From an uncultured Eubacteriales bacterium (lineage in GTDB: Bacteria > Bacillota > Clostridia > Oscillospirales > Butyricicoccaceae), in NCBI GenBank assembly GCA_910579575.1, contig CAJTUM010000005.1, forward strand, positions 1-21,933: DNA of 21,933 nucleotides, in the 5' to 3' direction. Position numbers and translations under genes: made by a program. Positions within the stretch are counted from its first letter, which is position 1; every line of letters begins with the position of its first letter. Below the pieces are notes generated by a model that was not told the DNA's origin, ran no database searches, and was given only the letters and a program-made list of their open reading frames with translations. Positions 14,650-21,745 of this stretch are shown here, one piece after another.

Positions 14650-14730
14650 TTATTCCGCTTCGCGGATGCCGAACACTTTTTTCAGAAGGCCCCGGAGCAG
14701 CCGGGGCGCTTTTACCACCATAATTTTCAC
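14650..14730 (-). CDS. spoVM: Stage V sporulation protein M (26 residues)
   Basis: SpoVM is a 26-residue amphipathic helix that marks the curved forespore membrane and anchors SpoIVA. This frame encodes exactly 26 residues from a GTG start with a strong GGGAGGT 7 bases before it. Compared from memory with Bacillus SpoVM (start MKFYTIKLPKFLGG), it has MKIMVVKAPRLLRG: Lys2, Lys7, Pro9, Leu12, Gly14 and Gly21 are kept, as is the basic-hydrophobic pattern. Pro9 is known to be important in the family. Location also agrees, because in B. subtilis spoVM follows thiN. An internal ATG three codons in would give a shorter protein and is less likely. It is too short for ordinary gene finders. Confidence 0.88.
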   Translation of the reverse strand: MKIMVVKAPRLLRGLLKKVFGIREAE

Positions 14731-14757
14731 GCAGCACACCTCCCGGAATCTAACAGG

Positions 14758-14898
14758 TCAAAGCAGGCAGATCAGCGCCAGCAGGCCGATAATCACGCAG
14801 AAACACAGCCAAGCGGGCAGCAGCAGCGCCAGAATGATGCCGGCGATGGCGGACACTAAATACGGCAGCCGCCCCCGCCGGTTGCAGCAAGGCTTCAT
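14758..14898 (-). CDS. Small hydrophobic protein of unknown function (46 residues)
   Basis: A 46-codon frame between thiN and spoVM. It starts with a cationic, cysteine-containing head (MKPCCNRRGRLPY). Two hydrophobic stretches follow, split by a Pro-Ala-Trp turn at about 29-31 (VSAIAGIILALLL, then LCFCVIIGLLALICLL). This reads as a membrane hairpin or a single long segment. GGGGTG lies 6 bases before the ATG. It ends 27 bases before spoVM, so the two are very likely co-transcribed and expressed during sporulation. I do not recognise a family with certainty. Small hydrophobic proteins of this sort occur next to sporulation genes in Clostridia, but I know of no assigned function. Confidence 0.65.
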   Translation of the reverse strand: MKPCCNRRGRLPYLVSAIAGIILALLLPAWLCFCVIIGLLALICLL

Positions 14899-14939
14899 TC
14901 GCAACACCCCAATACGCTTGTCATTTCCTTTGTGTTATC

Positions 14940-14968
14940 AGTATATTAGCGCGTCGCCCGGTTTGTGC
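14940..14968 (-). promoter_or_regulatory. Weak candidate sigma-E promoter for the small-protein/spoVM pair
   Basis: AATATACT (14940-14947) matches the sigma-E -10 consensus at six of eight bases. GCACAAA (14962-14968), 14 bp further up, matches the -35 at only four of seven. TAATAT in the same place would also serve as a sigma-A -10 but lacks a good -35. It lies in the 85-base gap after thiN. This is offered only because a sporulation promoter is expected here. Confidence 0.25.
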
Positions 14969-14983
14969 CGCCTTTGCCTGGGT

Positions 14984-15613
14984 TCATCGGGAAAAAATCA
15001 AAAACGCCCGCCCCCGCCGAACCTGGATTTCCACCGTTCCGCCCAGCGCCTCGTTGCTGACGGCCAGCGAATCCGCCCGTCGGATTGTCCCGTTTTCCAA
15101 CGGATATTTAGCTCCCCGAATCGTGACGCCCTCCAGCGTTTCGTCGATTGGGAGCAGGGAGAAATAACGATAGCAGGCCGGAACCGCCGCCGGACCGTTT
15201 CGCAACAGCTGAACCAAATTGCGACCGTCCGCCAGATATCCCCGAACGCCCCGAATTTCCAAAGCCTCCAACAGATGCAGGTTGCACAGCAGATGGTCCA
15301 ACCTGCCGCCCGAAGCCCCCGTCAGCACTATGGCGTCGCAGCCGCGGCGGACGGCCTCTTCCAGGCAGCTCTGGGTATCGGTGAAGTCCTTTTCCGCCGG
15401 CAGGCGGATCTGCTCCGTTCCCTCGCCCGTCTCTTCCAGACCGCCGGAGTCCATATCTCCAATCAGCAGATCGCAGGGGAGGCCCAGTTTTCGGGCCTTT
15501 TGCAGCCCGCCGTCGGCGCACAGCGTCAGCGGTTGGGACAAACTTTGATAAACGCGCTGAATATACGCAATATCCTCCTCTGGCGCGGCGGCGATGATCA
15601 AAGCCCACTTCAA
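14984..15613 (-). CDS. thiN: Thiamine pyrophosphokinase
   Basis: ThiN transfers pyrophosphate from ATP to thiamine, making the cofactor thiamine diphosphate. Family motifs are present: CADGG (D34), GDMDS at 52-56, EKDFTDTQ from 74, GASGGRLDH at 99-107 and a late SNE. The start is most likely TTG at 15613. AAGGAG lies 11 bases before it, and it overlaps the rsgA stop codon as TTGA, giving 209 residues that begin (M)KWALIIAAAP. A GTG at 15625 would sit on top of the ribosome binding site. Gene order rsgA-thiN-spoVM is that of Bacillus, except that rpe, which lies between rsgA and thiN there, is absent. Confidence 0.93.
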   Translation of the reverse strand: MKWALIIAAAPEEDIAYIQRVYQSLSQPLTLCADGGLQKARKLGLPCDLLIGDMDSGGLEETGEGTEQIRLPAEKDFTDTQSCLEEAVRRGCDAIVLTGASGGRLDHLLCNLHLLEALEIRGVRGYLADGRNLVQLLRNGPAAVPACYRYFSLLPIDETLEGVTIRGAKYPLENGTIRRADSLAVSNEALGGTVEIQVRRGRAFLIFSR

Positions 15614-16500
15614 TTTGTTTGCCACTCCTTCCGCTTCGCCATTTCTTCATAGAGCCTACGATAGCTTTCCAGACGAGAGGGGGCGATCCGTCCCTGACGA
15701 GCGGCCTGGTCCACAGCGCAATCCGGCTCTTTGCAATGGGCGCAGCCGGAAAACCGGCACTGCCCGATATAAGGCTCAAATTCCGGAAAATATTGCTCCA
15801 GCTCCTCCTTGGGAATCCGGTCGATTCGAGAGATATCAAAGGAGGAAAATCCGGGGGTATCCGCCGCATAGCCCCCGTCCTGCAAAGGAAAAAGCTCCAC
15901 GCGCCGGGTGGTGTGTCGCCCTCGGCTGATGCGGCTGATTGCGCCTGTTTCCAAGCTGACGCCAGGCTCCAGCCGGTTGAGCAGGCTGGATTTGCCGACG
16001 CCCGAATTGCCGGTAAAGGCCGAGATTTTGTTTTTCAGCAGTCGCCGCAGCTCTTCCAGGCCTTGGCCCGTCTGAGCGCTGACCTGAATCGTTGGAAAGC
16101 CCGCTTGGCGATATATTTCTTCCAGCCGCGGGCTGGGGCGCAAATCCGCCTTGTTCAAGACGACCGCAGGTTGGATTCCCTGCCGCAGCGCAATGACGAC
16201 CACTTTATCGATCAGGTAAGGGTCTGTTTCTGGGTCGGCCTCCGAGGCCACGATCATCAGCTGATCGATGTTGGCGACGGGAGGGCGGAGCAGAAAGCTG
16301 CGCCGAGGCAGGATATCGGTAATCAACCCTTCGTCCTGCCCCCGCAGCTCCACCCGGGCCAGGTCGCCCACCGCCGGACGGAAATCCCGCCGCAGCCGCA
16401 GCCGTCCTCCGGCCTTGCATTCGATTTCCCGGCCTTGCCAGCAGATATAATAAAAACCGCCGATGCCCTTGAGAATAACCGCTTCAATCGTTTCCATCAT
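15610..16500 (-). CDS. rsgA: Small-subunit ribosome assembly GTPase RsgA
   Basis: RsgA (YloQ/CpgA) is a circularly permuted GTPase that checks maturation of the 30S subunit. An OB-fold N-terminal domain is followed by NKAD (116-119), the P-loop GNSGVGKSS (164-172) and DTPGFSS (214-220). A C-terminal zinc site is formed by C248, C253, H255 and C261. The length of 296 residues is normal. The ATG overlaps the prkC stop as ATGA; a second ATG directly follows and could also be used. In B. subtilis this GTPase is co-transcribed with, and phosphorylated by, the kinase encoded upstream, so the operon keeps kinase and target together. Confidence 0.97.
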   Translation of the reverse strand: MMETIEAVILKGIGGFYYICWQGREIECKAGGRLRLRRDFRPAVGDLARVELRGQDEGLITDILPRRSFLLRPPVANIDQLMIVASEADPETDPYLIDKVVVIALRQGIQPAVVLNKADLRPSPRLEEIYRQAGFPTIQVSAQTGQGLEELRRLLKNKISAFTGNSGVGKSSLLNRLEPGVSLETGAISRISRGRHTTRRVELFPLQDGGYAADTPGFSSFDISRIDRIPKEELEQYFPEFEPYIGQCRFSGCAHCKEPDCAVDQAARQGRIAPSRLESYRRLYEEMAKRKEWQTN

Positions 16501-18572
16501 TCAAAATTCACCATCTGGCGGGATACCGTGGCGCCGTTTTGCAAAATGCGCACCTCGTGCTCCCCTTCCAGCGCCTTGAGGCGCACGCTGATCTGCCCCT
16601 CGCTGGCATAGTGCTCCTTTTCATAAGCTGCGGCGCCGTCCACCTCTACCACCACGCGAATCGGGGCCTCCGGGTCGTCCAAATCGGGCACCAGCGGGAA
16701 GGTCTGGGTGATGGTCACGTCCTTTTTCACCGGCTCCTTGGGGCCTTTGCTCACTTCAAAATTAACGGCGGAGCCTTCGTCCACCTCTTCCCCCGGGCCG
16801 GGATATTGGTTGACGATGGCGCCGGCAGGCAGGCTGCTGTCCACCTCTCTTGTGGTTCCCATCGTCAATTTGCTCTTTTTCAGCTCGTTTTCAATGTCGC
16901 CGATGCTCCATTGCAGCAGATTGGGCGCTTTGGTCTTGGGGGTGTCCGGCCCCTTGCTCACATAGAGCGTGACGATGTCGCCGTCGCTCAAATCTTCTTC
17001 CGCCTTGGGGTCGGTACGGATCACTTGTCCTTCGGCGTCGTCGTCTGAAAATTCCTCTTCAATCTTGATTTCCACCTGGATATCCGCCCGAGAAGCGGCG
17101 TTTTTCACCGCCAGCTCCGCCTTGCGGTCGCTTTGGCCCACCACGTCGGGCATTTCCGTGGCCGGCGGACCTTTGCAGACCTCCACATAAATGGTCTTAT
17201 TCGCTCCCAGACTGCGGCCCGCTTTGGGGTCTTGCGTCAAGATTTCGCCTACTTCGGCGTTTTTGTCATACACCCGCTCTTTTTCTTTGACGATAATCCC
17301 CTGGCGGGCCAGCTCGGCGTCGGCTATCACGTCCTGATAATCTCTTCCCACCAACTTGGGCGCCTCCAGAGCCTGGTCCTCGCCGTCTGGGTTTTCCAAT
17401 GGATTTTCGCTGTCGTCCGGCCCTTGAGTCTGGCCGGGGCCGGGCGTTTTTTCAAGCGGATTCATCACTGCCGCGATAAAAAAGCCTGCGCCCACCACAA
17501 AAATCATCACAGCCAATATGGTAAAAATCATCGCGCCCGAAACTCTCCGGCGAGGCGGGTCGTATTCTTCTTCCGGCTCCTCGTCCACAATAGGGCGGGC
17601 CGCCGGCCGCTTGACGTTGGTCTGAGGGGGCTGCGCGCGATGGACGCCGCCGAACTCCGAAGAGTACTTGATAACGCGGGTTTCGTTTGGGTCCTGCTCG
17701 ACCTGTCTGCCGCCGTAATTTCGGGGCGCCACGTCGATTTTATAATGAGGGTCGTTGCGGAAATTCTCCATATCCCGTATCATTTCGGTGGCGCTGTGAT
17801 ACCGGCCCGCCTGCTGGGGCGTCATGGCCTTCATCACAATATCCTCCAACGTTTTGGGGATCGCGGGAACATAGGCGCTGGGCGGCGTCGGCGCCGAATT
17901 GACGTGCTGCATGGCCACCGCTAACGGGGTGTCTCCCTCAAAGGGCAGCCGGCCGGCCAACATTTCATACATCACGACGCCCAAAGAATACAGATCGGAC
18001 CGATTGTCGATATGCCCGCCCTTGGCCTGCTCCGGCGACACATAGTGAACCGAGCCGATAGCCTCCCGCAGGTTATAGGTGTTGCTGCCCGCCTGCCGGG
18101 CGATGCCGAAATCTGTCACCTTCACTGTGCCGTCCCGCAGCACCATGATATTTTGGGGCTTGATGTCCCGATGGATGATGCCCCGGCTGTGGGCGTGTTC
18201 CAGCGCCTTGGCGATCTGCAAAGCAAAAAACGTGGTTTGCGTCCAATCCAAAGGGCTTCTGCGCTCCAGATAATCTTTCAGGGTAATGCCGTCGATCAGC
18301 TCCATCACGATATATTCCATGTCGCTGGTACGGGATACGTCGTACACCGAGACGATATTGGGATGGGACAGCATGGCCACAGCCTGGGATTCGTCCCGGA
18401 AGCGCTGCAAAAATTCCGCGTCCTGCGCCAGCTCGTCCTTCAGCACCTTGATGGCCACAAAGCGGTTGAGCCGGTGGCATTTTGCCTTGTAAACCACGGC
18501 CATGCCTCCGCGGCCGATGACCTCCAGTATCTCATACCGGTTGTCCAGCATTTTGCCAATGTAATTGTCCAC
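16497..18572 (-). CDS. prkC: PASTA-domain serine/threonine protein kinase PrkC
   Basis: PrkC is a membrane kinase that senses peptidoglycan fragments through external PASTA repeats and, in Bacillus, triggers spore germination. The 691-residue protein has a kinase domain (about 13-270) with glycine loop GRGGMAVV, K42, H134-R135-D136 and D154-F-G. An acidic and basic linker follows, then one membrane segment (about 346-370). Three PASTA repeats (about 402-468, 471-541 and 547-610) are followed by a 75-residue C-terminal beta-rich region. The activation loop (about 157-174) has only Ser163 and Thr165, fewer than the Thr cluster of the Bacillus kinase. The start is GTG, with AGGGGAG 8 bases before it. 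The partner phosphatase PrpC is encoded 15 bases upstream. Confidence 0.96.
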   Translation of the reverse strand: MDNYIGKMLDNRYEILEVIGRGGMAVVYKAKCHRLNRFVAIKVLKDELAQDAEFLQRFRDESQAVAMLSHPNIVSVYDVSRTSDMEYIVMELIDGITLKDYLERRSPLDWTQTTFFALQIAKALEHAHSRGIIHRDIKPQNIMVLRDGTVKVTDFGIARQAGSNTYNLREAIGSVHYVSPEQAKGGHIDNRSDLYSLGVVMYEMLAGRLPFEGDTPLAVAMQHVNSAPTPPSAYVPAIPKTLEDIVMKAMTPQQAGRYHSATEMIRDMENFRNDPHYKIDVAPRNYGGRQVEQDPNETRVIKYSSEFGGVHRAQPPQTNVKRPAARPIVDEEPEEEYDPPRRRVSGAMIFTILAVMIFVVGAGFFIAAVMNPLEKTPGPGQTQGPDDSENPLENPDGEDQALEAPKLVGRDYQDVIADAELARQGIIVKEKERVYDKNAEVGEILTQDPKAGRSLGANKTIYVEVCKGPPATEMPDVVGQSDRKAELAVKNAASRADIQVEIKIEEEFSDDDAEGQVIRTDPKAEEDLSDGDIVTLYVSKGPDTPKTKAPNLLQWSIGDIENELKKSKLTMGTTREVDSSLPAGAIVNQYPGPGEEVDEGSAVNFEVSKGPKEPVKKDVTITQTFPLVPDLDDPEAPIRVVVEVDGAAAYEKEHYASEGQISVRLKALEGEHEVRILQNGATVSRQMVNFE

Positions 18573-18587
18573 AATCTCATCTCCCCT

Positions 18588-19319
18588 CTAAAATGCCGCC
18601 AGCAGCACGGTGATATTATCCCGGCCGCCCCGTTGGTTGGCAATGTCAATCAGCGTGTCGCAGGCCCTTTCCGGCGCCTGGGATTGGAATATTTCGTAGT
18701 AGAGCTCCGGGTCGCTGACCTCGTTGGTCAGCCCGTCGGAGCACAGCAGGACATATTGCCCCGGTTTTACTTTCAGCGGAAAAACGTCGCAGGCCACGTC
18801 GCTGTCCACGCCCAAAGCCCTGGTAATCACATTTTTATTGGGGTGGCTGTTGGCCTCCCGCCAGGATATCTCCCCTCGGCGGGCCATCTCCGCCACCAGC
18901 GAATGGTCGTGGGTCACCTGCCGCAGCCCTTCCTCTGTGGCCAGATAAGCCCGGCTGTCGCCGATGTTTCCCACGACGGCGCTCTGGCCGTCGGTCAGCA
19001 GGCAAACCAGCGTCGTGCCCATGCCGGCCAGGCTGCCGTCCAGCCCGGCGGCTTGATAGACGGCCTGATTGGCCGCTTGAGCGGCCGCCGTCACAAGATC
19101 CGCCATCTGATCCGCCCCGGCGCCTTCCGCCAGCTTTTGCTCCACTGTCTGAGCAAACACCTGGCTGGCGGTGAAGCTGGCGGTTTTGCCGCCTCGAGCG
19201 CCGCCCATGCCGTCGCACACCAGCAGCAGCGCCCAGCCGTTTTCAAACTGACGCAGGATATAGGCGTCCTGATTTTCGCCCCGGACCACGCCTGTATCCG
19301 AATTTCCCCAGCATTTCAT
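18588..19319 (-). CDS. prpC: PP2C-family protein phosphatase PrpC
   Basis: PrpC removes phosphate from PrkC and its substrates. It is a soluble PPM/PP2C enzyme with two metal ions. Motifs appear in order: SDTGVVRGENQD at the start (D8), CDGMGG (D36), GDSRAY, SDGLTN and GRDNITVLL near the end. These supply the aspartates of the metal site. The 243-residue length is that of stand-alone bacterial PP2C enzymes. Its ATG is 4 bases after the rlmN stop, and its ribosome binding site (GAAGGA) lies inside the end of rlmN. The adjacent kinase gene makes the assignment firm. Confidence 0.97.
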   Translation of the reverse strand: MKCWGNSDTGVVRGENQDAYILRQFENGWALLLVCDGMGGARGGKTASFTASQVFAQTVEQKLAEGAGADQMADLVTAAAQAANQAVYQAAGLDGSLAGMGTTLVCLLTDGQSAVVGNIGDSRAYLATEEGLRQVTHDHSLVAEMARRGEISWREANSHPNKNVITRALGVDSDVACDVFPLKVKPGQYVLLCSDGLTNEVSDPELYYEIFQSQAPERACDTLIDIANQRGGRDNITVLLAAF

Positions 19320-19323
19320 ATTC

Positions 19324-20403
19324 TCAATCCTTCTTTCCTGCCATGGCTTTGCGGCGCAGCTGCCCGCAGGAGGCGTCGATATCCCCTCCCAAGCTGCGAC
19401 GCACGGTGGCGTTGAACCCCCGCCCCTGCAAATATTGCTGAAAGCGGCGAACAGTCTCCCGCCCAGAAGGCTTCAAGGGGCTGCCCTCCACATGATTCAG
19501 CGGGATTAGGTTGATATGGCAGGGCAGCCCCCGCAGCAGGCCGCACAGGGCCTGGGCGCAGTCCCGCCCGTCGTTGAGGCCGGCGATCATGGCGTATTCA
19601 AACGAAATCCGCCGGCCTGTGGTTTCAAAATAATCTCGGCAGGCGCGGATCAGCTGCGCCAGCGGGTATTTGTTGTTGATCGGCATAATCTGGCTCCGTA
19701 TTTCGTCCGTGGGCGCGTGGAGGGAAACAGAGAGCGTCAACTGCAATTTCAGCGCCGCCAAGTCGTAAATCCGGGGGACCAGGCCGCAGGTGGATAGGGA
19801 AATATGGCGCATCCCGATGCGCAGCCCCCGCTCATGGCCGACCAGCCTCAAAAACTGAATTACATTGTCGTAGTTGTCCAACGGTTCGCCAGTCCCCATC
19901 AACACAATGTTGGAAATGGAAAGGCCGCTGTCCAGCCCGGCGAAAATCACTTGGTCCAAGATTTCCGCCGGCGTCAGGTTCCGGGTTTCGCCTTTTTCAA
20001 AGGAAGCGCAAAAGGCGCAGCCCATATGACAGCCCGCTTGGGTGGAAAGACAGACGCTGTTGCCATGGGCGTACTGCATCACAACGGTTTCCACGCAGTT
20101 TCCGTCCGCCAGGCCGAACAGATATTTTACCGTGCCGTCCCGCTTGGAAACCTGTTTGCGCGCAATCCGAGGTCCACCAAGATCGGCGGTTTGGGCCAAG
20201 GTTTCCCGCAGGCTTTTCGGCAGATCGCTCATCTGGTCAAAATCCGTAATTCCTTGGCTGAGCCAGCGAAAAACCTGATTGGCCCGATAGGGCGGCTGGC
20301 CGACAGAGGCCATATATTGCTCCAGCTCCTGCGGCAGCATGGATTTCAAATCCGCCTTGCCTTCCGGCGTCGTTCTGATTGTTTCTGTCGTTCCCGCATT
20401 CAT
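19324..20403 (-). CDS. rlmN: 23S rRNA A2503 / tRNA A37 C2-methyltransferase RlmN
   Basis: RlmN is a radical SAM enzyme that methylates C2 of A2503 in 23S rRNA and A37 of some tRNAs. The cluster motif is C125-x3-C129-x2-C132 (CHMGCAFC). The pair of cysteines that carry the methyl chemistry is C346 (DASCGQL) with C206 in STCGLVP as a conserved family residue. MGTGEPL and the SLHAP block are typical of RlmN rather than Cfr. The length is 359 residues. GGAGG lies 8 bases before the ATG, and the gene begins 3 bases after the rsmB stop. Confidence 0.96.
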   Translation of the reverse strand: MNAGTTETIRTTPEGKADLKSMLPQELEQYMASVGQPPYRANQVFRWLSQGITDFDQMSDLPKSLRETLAQTADLGGPRIARKQVSKRDGTVKYLFGLADGNCVETVVMQYAHGNSVCLSTQAGCHMGCAFCASFEKGETRNLTPAEILDQVIFAGLDSGLSISNIVLMGTGEPLDNYDNVIQFLRLVGHERGLRIGMRHISLSTCGLVPRIYDLAALKLQLTLSVSLHAPTDEIRSQIMPINNKYPLAQLIRACRDYFETTGRRISFEYAMIAGLNDGRDCAQALCGLLRGLPCHINLIPLNHVEGSPLKPSGRETVRRFQQYLQGRGFNATVRRSLGGDIDASCGQLRRKAMAGKKD

Positions 20404-20406
20404 AAT

Positions 20407-21744
20407 CTATCCCTCCTTCCGCTCCAAGCAGGCGATGAAAAAGCCGTCTACGCCCTCTCGATGAGGATAAAATGTGCGATATCCTTGCGCCGCCCCCATG
20501 CCGCCGGGCAGAGTCAACGGCGCCAGAGCGAAATCCGGCCGACGTGCCAAAAAGGCCGCCGCAACCTCTTCGTTTTCTCGTGGCAACGTGGTGCAGGTGG
20601 AATAAACCACCCGCCCGCCGGGCCGGCAATAAGCGGCGGCGCAATCCAATATCTTGCCTTGCAGCTCCGGCAGGTCAGCCAGCCGCTCTTCTGCTTTGAA
20701 GCGGATATCCGCCTTTTTCCGCAGGATACCCATGCCTGAGCAGGGAACGTCGCAGATCACCTTGTCCGCTCGCTCCAGAAGCTCCGGCCGCAGGCGGGAA
20801 GAATCCGCTTCCATGGTTTTCAGGTTTTCCGCCCCATAGCGCCGGGCCGTTTTTTCCATCTCTTCGCATTTGAATCCGTGAATATCCATGGCAAGTAAAT
20901 TACCTTTACATCTCTGCATTTGAGCAGCAATCAGGCTTTTTCCTCCTGGCGCGGCGCATAAATCGATCACATTTTCTCCCGGATGAATTTCCAGCGCCCA
21001 GGGAGGCAGCTGGCTGGCCGGGTCCTGAATGTAAAACAACCCCTGTTGAAACGCCGGGCAGACCGTCAGATCGCCGCCAGAGCGAAAGACGATGCAATCC
21101 GGCATCCAAGGGTGCGCTTCCGCCTCAATCCCCTGCCCCGCCAACAGCCCAATCAAGGCCTCTGCGTCTGTCTTCAGCCGGTTGACCCGCGCCGTGACGG
21201 CGGCGGTTTGATTATCCGCCGCGCAAAGAGCCTCTGTCTCCTGAGGGCCTAAGATTTCAATCATCTGCCGAACATACCACAGAGGATGAGAATAGCGGAC
21301 GGACAAATATTGGGGAAAATCCCCTCTATCCGGCTCCGGCAGCCGCCCAGCCTGGCTTTGGGCGGCGACAGCGCGCAACAGACCGTTGACAAAGGCGGCC
21401 GCCCGCTGGCCCCCCTTTTTTCGGGCCAGGTTCACCGATTCGTTCACCGCCGCCCACGCCGGAATTTTATCTAAAAAAGCGATTTGATAAACCCCCAGCC
21501 GCAAAACGTCCAACACTTGAGGGGCAATTTTATTCAGCTTGATTTTGGAATACTGGGCCAGATAAAAATCAATCAATTGCTGGTTTTGCAAAACGCCGTA
21601 AAGCAGCCGAGCCGCCAAAGCGGCGTCCTTCCTTTCCAGCGCAAAGCCGGGCAGCTGGTTTTTGACAAACTGATCCGGCCATGTCCCTTGAGTCCGTTGG
21701 GCCTTCAGGCCCGCCAAGGCGGCGGACCGAGCCGAAGCGGCCAT
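20407..21744 (-). CDS. rsmB: 16S rRNA cytosine-967 C5-methyltransferase RsmB
   Basis: RsmB (Fmu/Sun) methylates C967 of 16S rRNA with S-adenosylmethionine. The 445-residue protein has an N-terminal NusB-like RNA-binding domain (about 1-130, with the VNESVNLARKKG and FVNGLLRAV blocks) and a C-terminal Rossmann methyltransferase. The SAM loop is DLCAAPGGK (261-269). The two cysteines of the m5C mechanism are C335 in DVPCSG and C384 in YSTCT. The ATG comes one base after the stop of the preceding peptidase gene, and the ribosome binding site is weak, so translational coupling is likely. Confidence 0.97.
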   Translation of the reverse strand: MAASARSAALAGLKAQRTQGTWPDQFVKNQLPGFALERKDAALAARLLYGVLQNQQLIDFYLAQYSKIKLNKIAPQVLDVLRLGVYQIAFLDKIPAWAAVNESVNLARKKGGQRAAAFVNGLLRAVAAQSQAGRLPEPDRGDFPQYLSVRYSHPLWYVRQMIEILGPQETEALCAADNQTAAVTARVNRLKTDAEALIGLLAGQGIEAEAHPWMPDCIVFRSGGDLTVCPAFQQGLFYIQDPASQLPPWALEIHPGENVIDLCAAPGGKSLIAAQMQRCKGNLLAMDIHGFKCEEMEKTARRYGAENLKTMEADSSRLRPELLERADKVICDVPCSGMGILRKKADIRFKAEERLADLPELQGKILDCAAAYCRPGGRVVYSTCTTLPRENEEVAAAFLARRPDFALAPLTLPGGMGAAQGYRTFYPHREGVDGFFIACLERKEG

Positions 21745-21745
21745 G

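Noticed and set aside
18012..19415. Plus-strand open frame of 467 codons opposite prkC and prpC
   Set aside because: It spans the junction of two certain minus-strand genes and codes for a His/Gln/Arg-rich sequence with no motif, which is typical of antisense frames at this base composition.
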